A stretch of 64,000 nt of DNA. Source: Taibaiella sp. GTDB lineage: Bacteria > Bacteroidota > Bacteroidia > Chitinophagales > Chitinophagaceae. The position numbers and the translations under genes are program-made. The stretch covers positions 124,001-188,000 of the forward strand of contig JACDGL010000001.1 of assembly GCA_013815385.1 (NCBI GenBank), given 5' to 3'. Positions 44,903 to 53,780 of this stretch are shown here, piece by piece (the first letter of the stretch is position 1; each line of letters starts with the position of its first letter). Below the pieces are notes generated by a model that saw only the letters and a program-made list of their open reading frames with translations, was not told the origin of the DNA and searched no databases.

Positions 44903-45241
44903 TTAAGTATGTATGAGCGTTAGCTCAATTATGACAAGGCAGGAATATAAGAACATAGGAATGATAGGTTTAGGTGGATGCAAGATACTATGCCCGATGA
45001 AATAACAGGCGAAAAAGATATTCACATCGGGGTATTTTTCATTTATGATTTGTGATCTATGAATGATGCTGCATTGAGATTTGTTGTTAGGGAATGCAAA
45101 ACTGAATTTCAGGGCCGGTATGGAAGAATCCCGGTTACAAACCGGATGAACTGATAGACCAGAACGCTGCGCTAACTCTAGCGCCAGGGAGATAGTATAT
45201 ATCGTCTTGCCGGAGCTATTGTGGTGAATGCAAGCTATCAC
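44903..45241 (-). pseudogene. Possible decayed ParA-like ORF
   Basis: An open frame from GTG 45241 reads MIACIHHNSSGKTIYTISLA then LELAQRSGLSV, which resembles the P-loop of ParA/MinD ATPases (NHKGGVGKTT...LA..LA..G..VLLVD), but the key Gly and Thr are altered and the rest (IIPMFLYSCLVIIELTLIHT) is not ParA-like. An ATG at 45270 lies in another frame. The 3' part contains the intergenic repeat block at 44980-45025. It is either a relic or chance; no other gene is credible in 44703-45301. Confidence 0.25.
44980..45025 (-). repeat. Intergenic repeat block, copy C
   Basis: On the minus strand GTGAATATCTTT (45014-45025), 21 nt, CATAGTATCTTGC (44980-44992): same words and spacing as 37387-37432. 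Confidence 0.75.
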
Positions 45242-45287
45242 ACTATATTTTGAGAAAACATTAGTAAATACGCGTGAAAAAAGGCTG

Positions 45288-45295
45288 TATTTTTG
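45288..45295 (+). promoter_or_regulatory. Candidate -7 box
   Basis: TATTTTTG fits TAnnTTTG and lies only 6 nt before the ATG at 45302, so a very short leader would result. Weak on its own. Confidence 0.3.
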
Positions 45296-45301
45296 CTATC
45301 A

Positions 45302-45940
45302 ATGAACAGATTACGCCATATATGCTGGCTTGTTTTGCTGCTACTCTCCACCGGGGCCTTTGCACAGCATGGTGCTGCCGATGTGGTGCAGATAAATGGC
45401 GTAATAATAACTGCTGACAGCCTACGGGCCGTACCCTATGCTACCGTATTGGTAAAAAACCAGAACCGTGGGGTGGAAGCAAGCAACCTTGGTGTATTTA
45501 CCCTGGTCTGCTACAAAGGCGATACCCTGCAATTTAGTGAAGTAGGATTCCGGCCGAAGGAGTTCGTGATATCTAAGAACATACAGGGCGAATATTTTTC
45601 GATGATACAACTGATGACGCAGGATACCTTTTACCTGCAGGAAACCATCATCAGGGCGTTGCCGAGCCGCGAAGAATTTGATTACGCGTTCCGGCACTGG
45701 CATGTAGCCAGCGACCAGTACGATATAGCCCGCCGCAATACCAACCGATATACCCTAAGGGCCATAGCCTATACCCTGCCGCACGATGGCCGCGAAAGCC
45801 AGGCTATGTACCAGTCGCAGCAGGCACGCGATGCGGTATATTATGGCCAGCAAAAGCCAATGAATATCCTGAACCCCCTAGCCTGGGCTGAATTTTTCCA
45901 GGCCTGGAAGCGGGGTGATTTCCGGAACCACTCTTACTGA
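45302..45940 (+). CDS. Secreted protein with carboxypeptidase-regulatory-like domain
   Basis: 212 residues from ATG 45302 with a signal peptide (LVLLLLSTGAFA). Residues ~30-100 match a CarboxypepD_reg-like fold: QINGVIITADSLRAVPYATV, GVEASNLGVFTLVCYKGD and LQFSEVGFRPKEFVI. The remainder is hydrophilic and unrecognised (EEFDYAFRHWHVASDQYD). It is likely periplasmic or outer-membrane associated. It is followed at short distance by two TonB-domain genes. Confidence 0.8.
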   Translation: MNRLRHICWLVLLLLSTGAFAQHGAADVVQINGVIITADSLRAVPYATVLVKNQNRGVEASNLGVFTLVCYKGDTLQFSEVGFRPKEFVISKNIQGEYFSMIQLMTQDTFYLQETIIRALPSREEFDYAFRHWHVASDQYDIARRNTNRYTLRAIAYTLPHDGRESQAMYQSQQARDAVYYGQQKPMNILNPLAWAEFFQAWKRGDFRNHSY

Positions 45941-45972
45941 TCTCCTTTTACAATTTTGTTTATATTTAGCTT

Positions 45973-46404
45973 ATGAAGGCCATTATTGTCGCTTTACTGC
46001 TATTGCCAGCACTGAATACACATGCCCAGAAAGCAGATATTGCTTCGAAAACGCCAGCATTGCCTGAGCCTAAAAAGCAGGTTTACATGTATGTGGAACA
46101 AATGCCGCAACCTCCCTACAATCTTAATGATTACCTGAGCAAGAGCATTAAATATCCCGAGACATCACGAAACAATGGCTCTGAGGGCAAAGTTGTGGTA
46201 CACTTTATAGTAAACAAAGATGGCAGCTTAAGTGATCCTGAAGTATTGCGCGGAGTAGATGCCTATATAGATAAGGAGGCACTAAGGATAGTAAACGCAA
46301 TGCCCAAATGGAAACCCGGCAGACAACAAGGCAAGGCAGTAAGTGTTTATTATTCTTTACCTATTATTTTCCGTTTAGAAGGTGCAGCGCCTGCCAATAA
46401 ATAA
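45973..46404 (+). CDS. Exported TonB C-terminal domain protein
   Basis: A 143-residue protein with a cleavable signal peptide (ending NTHAQ) instead of a TM anchor and Pro-rich spacer. The TonB C-terminal domain covers residues ~50-135: YLSKSIKYPETSRNNGSEGK, VVHFIVNKDGSLSDPEVLRG and MPKWKPGRQQGKAVSVYYSL. Without an anchor it cannot act as a classical energy transducer. The next gene carries a close paralogue of this domain. Confidence 0.85.
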   Translation: MKAIIVALLLLPALNTHAQKADIASKTPALPEPKKQVYMYVEQMPQPPYNLNDYLSKSIKYPETSRNNGSEGKVVVHFIVNKDGSLSDPEVLRGVDAYIDKEALRIVNAMPKWKPGRQQGKAVSVYYSLPIIFRLEGAAPANK

Positions 46405-46452
46405 CTAAGCCAATACGGGAGTTCCGGAAACATGCTTACTGATACATAATTA

Positions 46453-47658
46453 ATGAAACACCTAAAGATATTTCTGGTACTTACCTGTATCTGCCCTGCC
46501 TTGTTTGCCCAGAAGAAGACCGACCATTACCCTAATGGGAATATAGCGTTTGAAGGAGAGTACACCTATACCTGGAATGGGTGGCAGTACCTAGATTTTG
46601 AATGGACACATAGTGATGAAACGCTGATGCTGCTAAACCAGGTGAATAAAATGATGCCCCGTAAGAAATATGATGGGGAATGTACCTTTTACAGCATAAC
46701 AGGCAAAAAGATAATAACAGGCCACTTTAAAGATGGAATACCGGATGGACGATTTACCTACCAGGATGATAATGGAGCCGCTATAGCTGATAATTTTTAC
46801 AACAATGGCATGCCCTACGGTGCATTCAGAACTTATCAACAAGGGATACTGGTATCTGAAGGTGTATATAAACCGCTTACCCAAAAACAACTGGCAGAAG
46901 CATACCGGACAGGATATGTTATGCTGTCAAGGCATGAAAGAGAATCGGAGTATGATAATGATGACCCACTGAACATGAGGGGACGCGCACACATCAGATA
47001 CAATTACCAAACAGAAGATCTGGAAACGCTTTTCTTTAACTATTTCGAGCTGAATAGTATCTGGAATGGCAGGATGGTAGCCTATAACCGCCAAGGTAAA
47101 ATAATACTGGAAGCCTATTTTCTGGACAATGTGCCGGAGAGAACATGGAAGGTATATAAGGATGATGGTACACCCAATTACGACCTTACCTTTAAGAATG
47201 GTAAGCTGGTAGAATATACAGACCATATACACAATACAAAAGATAACATAGGTAATAATAAACCAAGGCAACCGCTTGTAGGTGCAGGAGACCCACAGGG
47301 TATAGACCCAGGTGTAACCCAACCTACACCACCTTCTGTATTTACTTATGTAGAGCAGATGCCTTCTCCTCCATATGACCTGAACAATTATCTATCTAAA
47401 ACCATAAAATACCCTGAAGAAGCACAAAAAAGTGCTATAGATGGCAGAGTAATAATAAAGTTTGTAGTAAATGAAGATGGTAGTATCAGCAATGCAGAAG
47501 TGATACGCACCCTGGACCCCTACTGTGATAAAGAAGCGATAAGGGTTATTAATAATATGCCCATATGGAAACCCGGCAAACAAAATGGCAAAGCTGTAAA
47601 GGTTTATTTTACCCTACCAATAACCTTTAGATTAGTACAGGAAGAAATGAAAAAGTAA
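46453..47658 (+). CDS. Exported MORN-like repeat protein with TonB C-terminal domain
   Basis: A 401-residue protein with a signal peptide (ending PALFAQ). Residues ~20-270 hold MORN/YwqK-like repeats (YPNGNIAFEGEYTY, GKKIITGHFKDGIPDGRF, GTPNYDLTFKNGKLVEY). A linker (PTPPSVFTYVEQMPSPPYDL) leads to a TonB C-terminal domain (IKYPEEAQKSAIDGRVIIKF to MPIWKPGKQNGKAVKVYFTL). The domain is very like that of the preceding gene, so a tandem duplication is likely. Role unknown; envelope location expected. Confidence 0.85.
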   Translation: MKHLKIFLVLTCICPALFAQKKTDHYPNGNIAFEGEYTYTWNGWQYLDFEWTHSDETLMLLNQVNKMMPRKKYDGECTFYSITGKKIITGHFKDGIPDGRFTYQDDNGAAIADNFYNNGMPYGAFRTYQQGILVSEGVYKPLTQKQLAEAYRTGYVMLSRHERESEYDNDDPLNMRGRAHIRYNYQTEDLETLFFNYFELNSIWNGRMVAYNRQGKIILEAYFLDNVPERTWKVYKDDGTPNYDLTFKNGKLVEYTDHIHNTKDNIGNNKPRQPLVGAGDPQGIDPGVTQPTPPSVFTYVEQMPSPPYDLNNYLSKTIKYPEEAQKSAIDGRVIIKFVVNEDGSISNAEVIRTLDPYCDKEAIRVINNMPIWKPGKQNGKAVKVYFTLPITFRLVQEEMKK

Positions 47659-47800
47659 CACAGTACAGTATCCTATTGCTTTGAGCATCCAAATGGCCTG
47701 GATCTTCGGGGGCGGCTCTTTAATGTTACGTAGTTCTTCAGGCAATATCCTGAGTGGGCATTACACTTAAAGTTTACTTAAAGTTTGTATGCACAGATAG

Positions 47801-48532
47801 CTATGCGAGCGTAGGTAGTAGGAGCTGATCCAGGTTATCGATACCCGGGGTATTCTCGCACGTAAAGCCCTCCGCATAATTTACCCCAATTGCCTTCCCT
47901 GTTATAGCGTCTCTATTTTCTATATTCTTCAAAAAGCCTTCGGTAGCTATATAAGTTATTGGCTCACTGGATGCCGGATCGTGAAACTGGCTTTTGTAGC
48001 AGCGTATAGCCTGCATTTTAGTATCAAAGGATGATGATATGTCGATTATTATATCGGGCCTGTGCGCCCTATCCTGTATCATGTGAAAGACCCTGCCCGG
48101 CCGCCATGCATCTTGCTGCCTACCCTCATACACAGTTACCACCTTCTGAAGCCCCGCCAGGAAGCACGCATCTGCTATAAGCCTGCCCGCGCGTCCGTGA
48201 TCGGGATGCCTGTCTGTTAGCGCATTGGCAATTACTATATCGGGGCGGAAACGCCTGATGTAGGTGACCAGCTGTAGCTGGTGTTCCTTATCGTTCAGGA
48301 AAAAACCATCGGCCATGTGCGCATTTTCCCGTACGGCTACCCCCATTGTAGCCGCAGAGGCCGCAGCCTCCAGCAGCCTTAATTCGCCTGTGCCCCGCGT
48401 ACCCAATTCGCCTTTTGTAAGGTCTACTATGCCTACTGCCTGCCCCATACGGGCATGCTTTATCAATGTGCCGGCGCAGCTCAGCTCTATATCATCAGGA
48501 TGGGCCGCTATGGCCAATATATGTAGTTTCAT
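47801..48532 (-). CDS. bshB1: Bacillithiol biosynthesis deacetylase BshB1
   Basis: A 243-residue PIG-L enzyme. MKLHILAIAAHPDDIELSCA carries the zinc-binding AHPDDxE-like motif, DLTKGELGTRGTGELRLLEA and ADGFFLNDKEHQL are typical of BshB1, and ALTDRHPDHGRAGRLIADA supplies the second metal His. It deacetylates GlcNAc-malate in bacillithiol synthesis. A bacilliredoxin gene lies 1.6 kb away, which fits bacillithiol use. It is 18 nt downstream of gmk, so probably co-transcribed. Confidence 0.93.
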   Translation of the reverse strand: MKLHILAIAAHPDDIELSCAGTLIKHARMGQAVGIVDLTKGELGTRGTGELRLLEAAASAATMGVAVRENAHMADGFFLNDKEHQLQLVTYIRRFRPDIVIANALTDRHPDHGRAGRLIADACFLAGLQKVVTVYEGRQQDAWRPGRVFHMIQDRAHRPDIIIDISSSFDTKMQAIRCYKSQFHDPASSEPITYIATEGFLKNIENRDAITGKAIGVNYAEGFTCENTPGIDNLDQLLLPTLA

Positions 48533-48550
48533 TCTGGTAAGATCACTTAT

Positions 48551-49120
48551 CTAGCTGTGTATAAAGTCTTCTACTATTTTTACTAATTCCCCGGTAGCTA
48601 TCTCCAGGTCATCATTAATTATTATCCGGTCGAACCGAGCGGCAAAGGTCAATTCATATTCCGCTTTTGCCACACGCTCTTCCAGTGTATTTTCAGTCTC
48701 CGTACCCCTGCTAATCAGTCGTTCGCGCAATACCTGTATAGACGGCGCTTCTATAAATATGGATAAAGAAGCATGAGGAAATTTTTTCTGTATGGCCAAT
48801 GCACCCTGCACATCTATATCTACCAACGGATACTTCTCATTATTCCATATCCTGTCCATTTCAGACTTCAGCGTACCATAATATTTACCGGTATATACCA
48901 TCTCCCACTCTATAAATGCATCCGCTTCTATCAGGTTCTTAAAATCGTCCTCCCCATAATAATAATAATCCCTGCCATGCACCTCGTTAGCCCGTGGCTG
49001 GCGGGTACATGCTGATACGGAAAAGGACAATTGCGGGCAGGCACCCAGCAAGCGCTTTACGAGCGTGGTCTTACCGGAACCGGATGGGGCAGTGATAATA
49101 ATTATCTTATGTGAAGCCAA
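48551..49120 (-). CDS. gmk: Guanylate kinase
   Basis: A 189-residue enzyme: P-loop IIIITAPSGSGKTTLVKRLL at the N-terminus, SVSACTRQPRANEVHGRDYY (GMP-binding), EWEMVYTGKYYGTLKSEMD and the lid with RLISRGTETENTLEERV. It phosphorylates GMP to GDP. The reading frame has no ATG at its 5' end: TTG 49118-49120 follows an in-frame stop four codons upstream and is the only sensible start. Length is normal from that codon. Confidence 0.95.
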   Translation of the reverse strand: MASHKIIIITAPSGSGKTTLVKRLLGACPQLSFSVSACTRQPRANEVHGRDYYYYGEDDFKNLIEADAFIEWEMVYTGKYYGTLKSEMDRIWNNEKYPLVDIDVQGALAIQKKFPHASLSIFIEAPSIQVLRERLISRGTETENTLEERVAKAEYELTFAARFDRIIINDDLEIATGELVKIVEDFIHS

Positions 49121-49496
49121 AAGTAAAATTCAGCCAAAAGTAAAGCTAAATGACAAAAGGTGCACAGATATATCCTGGCACCTTTAAATATTTCAGATTA
49201 TTGTTATTATGGAACAATAGGCATTGTCCGATACTGCACTAATAAAGTTTGCCAGTTAACACCAATACCACTTTAATAGAACTACATTACAGTTCTCAGT
49301 CCTACTATCCCGGAGATTTCCAACAAACTTATTTCTGATAGCGTAAATACCCTAAGTGAAATGCGCAGGCATAGACTACCAGAGTGTAAGGGTGCCTGGC
49401 TGTACCTTGAGGGGCTTCGGTAATACTAACCTGCGTAGTTAGTAGTTATATAAATACACCAAAAATAATACCAGCAAGCTTTCTAAAAAATATCTC
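49121..49496. other. Intergenic region, no gene seen
   Basis: Two TACTTTTG boxes (minus strand, 49118-49125 and 49135-49142) precede gmk; the second could be its -7 element. A hairpin AAAGGTGC/GCACCTTT spans 49156-49185. No ORF or known RNA was recognised in the rest. Confidence 0.4.
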
Positions 49497-49718
49497 ATGG
49501 AATATAAAGAAGTTACCGTGCGTCACCAAAGGGAAGACCATATAGTAAGGCTATACCCTCCCAGGCATTTAGCTGATGGAAGCGATAGTTTCCGGTTTGA
49601 ATTAAATGGTCAAAGCGATGCCCTGAACCGCGACAAAAACGGTATATGGATCGGCGCAAACTGGATCAACGAAGAATTTCGCAGAAAAATAGGTTTAGCA
49701 TTTGATAATAATGGATAA
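49497..49718 (+). CDS. Small conserved-looking hypothetical protein
   Basis: 73 residues from ATG 49497: MEYKEVTVRHQREDHIVRLY, FRFELNGQSDALNRDK, GIWIGANWINEEFRRKIGLA. Soluble, charged and well balanced in composition, so probably real. No family recognised and no operon partner. Confidence 0.6.
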   Translation: MEYKEVTVRHQREDHIVRLYPPRHLADGSDSFRFELNGQSDALNRDKNGIWIGANWINEEFRRKIGLAFDNNG

Positions 49719-49833
49719 AAGTCCTTTTAACATGTGCAGATACTTAACAAAAAACCTCCTATATAAATATGATGAAAACTTCAGAGGGGAGTAAAAAGAT
49801 ATAAAAACGCATTAAGAATAAGGGTCCTAAAAA

Positions 49834-50037
49834 TTAATCATTCTTCTCTTTTAAAGATATTGGGGGCGTCATATCATCCTGTAGCGCTAAATGTGTTGCC
49901 CTTGCAAATCCCCTATCACTCCTTACAGCTAATTCATGTTGCCTGTACTTACGTAGATCCCCATTAACAAGGTTTTCGAGTATATCGATCTTCGACACTA
50001 ACTCAGATAATGCACTTCTAATTTCGTTGTCTTCCAT
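49834..50037 (-). CDS. Small hypothetical protein
   Basis: 67 residues: MEDNEIRSALSELVSKIDIL, ENLVNGDLRKYRQHELAVRS, then a Pro-containing tail. The N-terminal ~45 residues have heptad-like hydrophobic spacing and may form a coiled coil. It is downstream of no obvious partner. Moderate support only. Confidence 0.5.
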   Translation of the reverse strand: MEDNEIRSALSELVSKIDILENLVNGDLRKYRQHELAVRSDRGFARATHLALQDDMTPPISLKEKND

Positions 50038-50133
50038 GGGATTTGCTTAAGCCAGTGGAAGGTAGACTATAGTAACGGCATTACTCTTTTTATTAATCAA
50101 TACTGATGTGCTAGTAATAAAAAAGGCCGACTA

Positions 50134-50550
50134 CTATGAACAATAAGTTTCGAAAGCCTGCAATAAGTGGGTGGCGATCATCTGTGCAGGACGGCCTTCT
50201 ATCATGTGGCGCTCAATCATATGCACTACTTTACCATCCTTAAGCAAGGCTATAGCCGGAGAAGAAGGAGGGTAAGGCAACAGATAATTCCTGGCCTGCT
50301 TTACTGCATCTACATCATATCCGGCAAAAGTGGTAAGCAGGTTATCGGGTTTTTTACCTGCCTGTTTCACCGCCATAACCACACCCGGGCGCGCACTACC
50401 TGCCGCACAACCGCAAACTGAATTGATAAATAATAAAGAGGTGCCCTGCTGCTTCATCGCTTCATCTACCGCTTGTGAAGAAAGCAATTCTTCAAAGCCA
50501 TTGCCGGTAAGTTCCGACTTCATTGGGGCAACTAATTCTGTTGGATACAT
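50134..50550 (-). CDS. BrxA/BrxB family bacilliredoxin
   Basis: A 138-residue protein. The redox motif CGC (Cys46-Gly-Cys48) lies in FINSVCGCAAGSARPGVVMA, characteristic of YphP/YqiW bacilliredoxins, and the C-terminal DGKVVHMIERHMIEGRPAQM is conserved. Bacilliredoxins remove bacillithiol from mixed disulfides on proteins. The bacillithiol gene bshB1 lies nearby. A TACCTTTG -7-like box is at 50570-50577 on the minus strand. Confidence 0.93.
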   Translation of the reverse strand: MYPTELVAPMKSELTGNGFEELLSSQAVDEAMKQQGTSLLFINSVCGCAAGSARPGVVMAVKQAGKKPDNLLTTFAGYDVDAVKQARNYLLPYPPSSPAIALLKDGKVVHMIERHMIEGRPAQMIATHLLQAFETYCS

Positions 50551-50569
50551 CAGAGTAATATTTTGGCTG

Positions 50570-50577
50570 CAAAGGTA
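50570..50577 (-). promoter_or_regulatory. Candidate -7 box of the bacilliredoxin gene
   Basis: TACCTTTG on the minus strand, 19 nt before the start codon, fits TAnnTTTG. No clear -33 box. Confidence 0.45.
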
Positions 50578-50694
50578 AGTTATATATACATGGAGATACG
50601 GATGGACAGATAGGTAAAATCAATTTTATCATCGATCCATCTGATAATGGGGATTTTTAGATAATTTAAGCGCATCAAAACCAACTACCGAGGG

Positions 50695-52476
50695 ATGAAA
50701 AAACTAATCCTACTGATATTGGTTGCCGGTACGCTATCTGCGTGCCATAACCAGAATGCCGAGACACCTGCCCAAAAAAAAGACAATGGCTTTAACGCAC
50801 TGCTTGACCAATACTGGGAAGAACGCATGCAACTATTCCCATTGGAAGCTACCGGGTATGGCGATAACCGGTATAACGACCGGCTGACAATAACCATAGC
50901 AGAAAGCTTCAGGGATAGCTTAAAACGATTTTACCAGGCCTATCTTGACAGAGCCCAGCAAATAGATACCACTACCCTAAAGGATGAAGAAAAGGTAACC
51001 TACAGCTTATTCAGGTACGAGATGCAAATGGGGATAGAGGGCCTTAAGTACCCTACCCATTACCTGCCCATCAACCAATTCTGGGCGTTTACACTCAACC
51101 TGCCGGTATTAGGATCAGGCAAGGGCAACCAGCCGTTTAAAACAGTGAAGGATTACGATAACTTCCTGAAGCGCATAGACCTATTGCCCGCATGGACAGA
51201 TACGGCCATCTACAACATGCGCAAGGGCATAAAGGCGGGATGGGTACTTCCAAAAGTGTTGGTAATAAAAATACTTCCGCAGCTAAAGGCAATGATGGTA
51301 ACGAATGCTGCCAAAAGCATCTTTTACCAACCTGTAGATTCTATGCCTGGCAGCTTTGATACCAATGATAAACAACGCCTGACCGCTGCCTATAAAAATG
51401 CTATAGACAGTATTATAATACCTGCCTATGGTAAACTGTACCACTTTTTTGAAAGTGAATACCTGCCGGCAGCCAGAACCAGTGCAGGGATCGGCGACCT
51501 GCCCGGAGGCAAAGAATATTACCAGTACTGCATCAAATCGTGGACCACAACGGATATGACACCAGATAGCATATACCAGACCGGGCTGGCCGAAGTAGCC
51601 AGGCTGGGAAGCGAGATGGCGCAGGTAAAGAATGCAACAGGGTACACAGGAGATATGAGATCATTCTTCGAATACCTGAATAAGGATAAAAAGTTTTACC
51701 CCTTCACTACGGCGCAGCAGGTAATTGACAGCTTCTGGAATATTAAAAAACAGGAAGACCCGCAACTGAAAAAACTTTTTGCCCATACACCTAAATCGCC
51801 CTTTACCATACGCCAAACCGAGGCTTTCCGCGAAGCATCGGCCAGCGCAGAGTACAACCAGCCATCAGAGGACGGCAGCAGGCCCGGAATATTCTACGTA
51901 CCCATACCCAATGCTAAAAAATTTAATGCAGCAGGCATGGAAACCTTATTCCTGCACGAAGCTGTACCCGGCCACCACTACCAGATATCACTACAGCAGG
52001 AAAATAAACAACTTCCTAAGTTCCGGCGCTTCCTGTGGTACGGTGCCTACGGCGAGGGCTGGGCATTATATTCTGAATCGCTGGGCAAAGAACTTGGTGT
52101 ATACAAAAACCCTTACCAGTATTTTGGCCACCTGAGCGATGCCATGCACCGTGCCATAAGGCTGGTAGTGGATGTGGGCATGCACAGCAGGGGCATGAGC
52201 CGCGAAGATGCTATAAAGTATATGATGGCCAATGAACGTGCTACAGAAGCAGAAGCGACCGCAGAAATAGAGCGCTACATGGCCATACCCGGACAGGCGC
52301 TCTCTTATAAAATAGGACAAATGGCAATAACTGCCGCACGAAAAAAGCAGGAGAACGAAATGGGTAGTAACTTTAATATAGCCGCGTTTCATGACCAGGT
52401 ACTGAATGATGGCTGCCTACCACTAAACCTACTGACGCAAAAGTTGGATAAGTGGGCTAATAAAAACAAGAAATAA
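50695..52476 (+). CDS. DUF885 family metallopeptidase-like lipoprotein
   Basis: A 593-residue protein with an SPII leader (LILVAGTLSAC). The DUF885 zinc motif HEAVPGHH is in METLFLHEAVPGHHYQISLQ, followed by YGEGWALYSESLGKELG (downstream zinc Glu). The N-terminal half is helical. Members of the family act as carboxypeptidases or aminopeptidases in some cases; the substrate here is unknown. It lies 1 nt before the next gene, so they form an operon. Periplasmic location is expected. Confidence 0.9.
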   Translation: MKKLILLILVAGTLSACHNQNAETPAQKKDNGFNALLDQYWEERMQLFPLEATGYGDNRYNDRLTITIAESFRDSLKRFYQAYLDRAQQIDTTTLKDEEKVTYSLFRYEMQMGIEGLKYPTHYLPINQFWAFTLNLPVLGSGKGNQPFKTVKDYDNFLKRIDLLPAWTDTAIYNMRKGIKAGWVLPKVLVIKILPQLKAMMVTNAAKSIFYQPVDSMPGSFDTNDKQRLTAAYKNAIDSIIIPAYGKLYHFFESEYLPAARTSAGIGDLPGGKEYYQYCIKSWTTTDMTPDSIYQTGLAEVARLGSEMAQVKNATGYTGDMRSFFEYLNKDKKFYPFTTAQQVIDSFWNIKKQEDPQLKKLFAHTPKSPFTIRQTEAFREASASAEYNQPSEDGSRPGIFYVPIPNAKKFNAAGMETLFLHEAVPGHHYQISLQQENKQLPKFRRFLWYGAYGEGWALYSESLGKELGVYKNPYQYFGHLSDAMHRAIRLVVDVGMHSRGMSREDAIKYMMANERATEAEATAEIERYMAIPGQALSYKIGQMAITAARKKQENEMGSNFNIAAFHDQVLNDGCLPLNLLTQKLDKWANKNKK

Positions 52477-52477
52477 A

Positions 52478-53491
52478 ATGGAACACTTCCGTATTGCAAC
52501 CCGTGGCTATATAGATACTCTGATTAATAAACGGCCCCATGAAACGAAGCTTGGCGAGCAGGTAGGCACCTTGCAAATAGACAACTGGGAGGAACAGCTT
52601 AAAAACAGCCCCTGTAAATATGTGCTACTGGGCATACCGGAGGATATAGGCGTACGGGCCAACTATGGTGTTGGTGGCACCCACTCCCTATGGGAACCTG
52701 CACTAAAGGCCATACTGAATACACAGCACTCAAAATGCCTTGATGGTAATGATATACTGGTGCTTGGCGCATTTGATCTTGATGAGCTGATGCTCCAATC
52801 GAAAGAAATGGACATCCCTGCACTAAGAGAAGCTGTGGCACAGATAGATGAAATAGTACACCCGGTAATAGCCAGAATAGTAGCTGCAGGCAAGATACCA
52901 ATAGTGATAGGCGGCGGACATAATAACGCCTATCCGTTAATACAGGCCACATCGAGCGTAAGCAATATACAGATCAACTGTATTAACCTCGACGCCCATA
53001 GCGACATGAGGATAATGGAGGGGAGGCATAGCGGCAACGGGTTCACTTATGCGAAGCGTAAGGGCTATCTGGACAAATACGCGGTAGTAGGGCTGCATGA
53101 GAACTACAATCCGCAGGAGGTGATAGACGAGATGGCTGCCGATCATGATATACACTATTGTTTCTATGAAGATATCTTCATTACCGCGCAACTAAACTAT
53201 GAGCAAGCCCTGAAAGATGCCATAGCCCATACAAAAGGCAAGCTGACCGGTGTGGAACTGGACCTTGACTGTATCGCCTATACATTAGCCAGTGCTGCCA
53301 CGCCCTGCGGTATTAGTCCGCGCATAGCCAGGCAATACTTGTGTATGTGTGCCGATGCCGCCAATGTAGCCTACGTACATATAGCCGAAGGCGCAACTCA
53401 TCTGCATGATGGCCGCGTAGACCCGATGACTGCCAAACTGGTGGCCTACCTGGTAACAGATTTTATAAAAACGAACTGTAAGTATAATTAA
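52478..53491 (+). CDS. Arginase/agmatinase/formimidoylglutamase family enzyme
   Basis: A 337-residue ureohydrolase. Binuclear manganese ligands are visible: His in VIGGGHNNAYPL, Asp-x-His-x-x-x-Asp in NLDAHSDMRIM and Asp-x-Asp in ELDLDCIAYT. The usual third Asp of DxDxxDP is absent (DLDCIAY), but it is not a metal ligand. Formimidoylglutamase is the best guess for this subgroup in Bacteroidota; no hut genes lie nearby to support it. It is co-transcribed with a peptidase-like lipoprotein. Confidence 0.82.
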   Translation: MEHFRIATRGYIDTLINKRPHETKLGEQVGTLQIDNWEEQLKNSPCKYVLLGIPEDIGVRANYGVGGTHSLWEPALKAILNTQHSKCLDGNDILVLGAFDLDELMLQSKEMDIPALREAVAQIDEIVHPVIARIVAAGKIPIVIGGGHNNAYPLIQATSSVSNIQINCINLDAHSDMRIMEGRHSGNGFTYAKRKGYLDKYAVVGLHENYNPQEVIDEMAADHDIHYCFYEDIFITAQLNYEQALKDAIAHTKGKLTGVELDLDCIAYTLASAATPCGISPRIARQYLCMCADAANVAYVHIAEGATHLHDGRVDPMTAKLVAYLVTDFIKTNCKYN

Positions 53492-53565
53492 ACATTTCAG
53501 TAATACATACCGCAATAAAAGTAGGCCTACGGCTATAATGCTACCTTAATTATCAATTAATTACT

Positions 53566-53573
53566 TACCTTTG
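53566..53573 (+). promoter_or_regulatory. Candidate -7 box of the tRNA-Trp/secE/nusG transcript
   Basis: TACCTTTG fits TAnnTTTG, 20 nt upstream of the tRNA 5' end. No clear -33 TTTG. Confidence 0.5.
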
Positions 53574-53592
53574 CCATCCTGATTTTTCTTCT

Positions 53593-53663
53593 ACGGGCAT
53601 AGTTCAATGGTAGAATAGAGGTCTCCAAAACCTTTGATCCTGGTTCGAATCCGGGTGCCCGTG
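53593..53663 (+). tRNA. tRNA-Trp (CCA anticodon)
   Basis: A complete cloverleaf: acceptor ACGGGCA/TGCCCGT, anticodon stem GAGGT/ACCTT with loop CTCCAAA (anticodon CCA), T-stem CCTGG/CCGGG with loop TTCGAAT, discriminator G. No CCA end is encoded. The position before secE is the usual one in Bacteroidota. Confidence 0.97.
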
Positions 53664-53780
53664 CATTAAAAACATTTAATTGATAAAGAGTGCTTTATTA
53701 CACTCTTTATTGTTAGTTTTGAAAACTTATCATTTTAAAAAAAATCCGAAGGTTTTAGCGTACCGAGGGTATATATTTTT

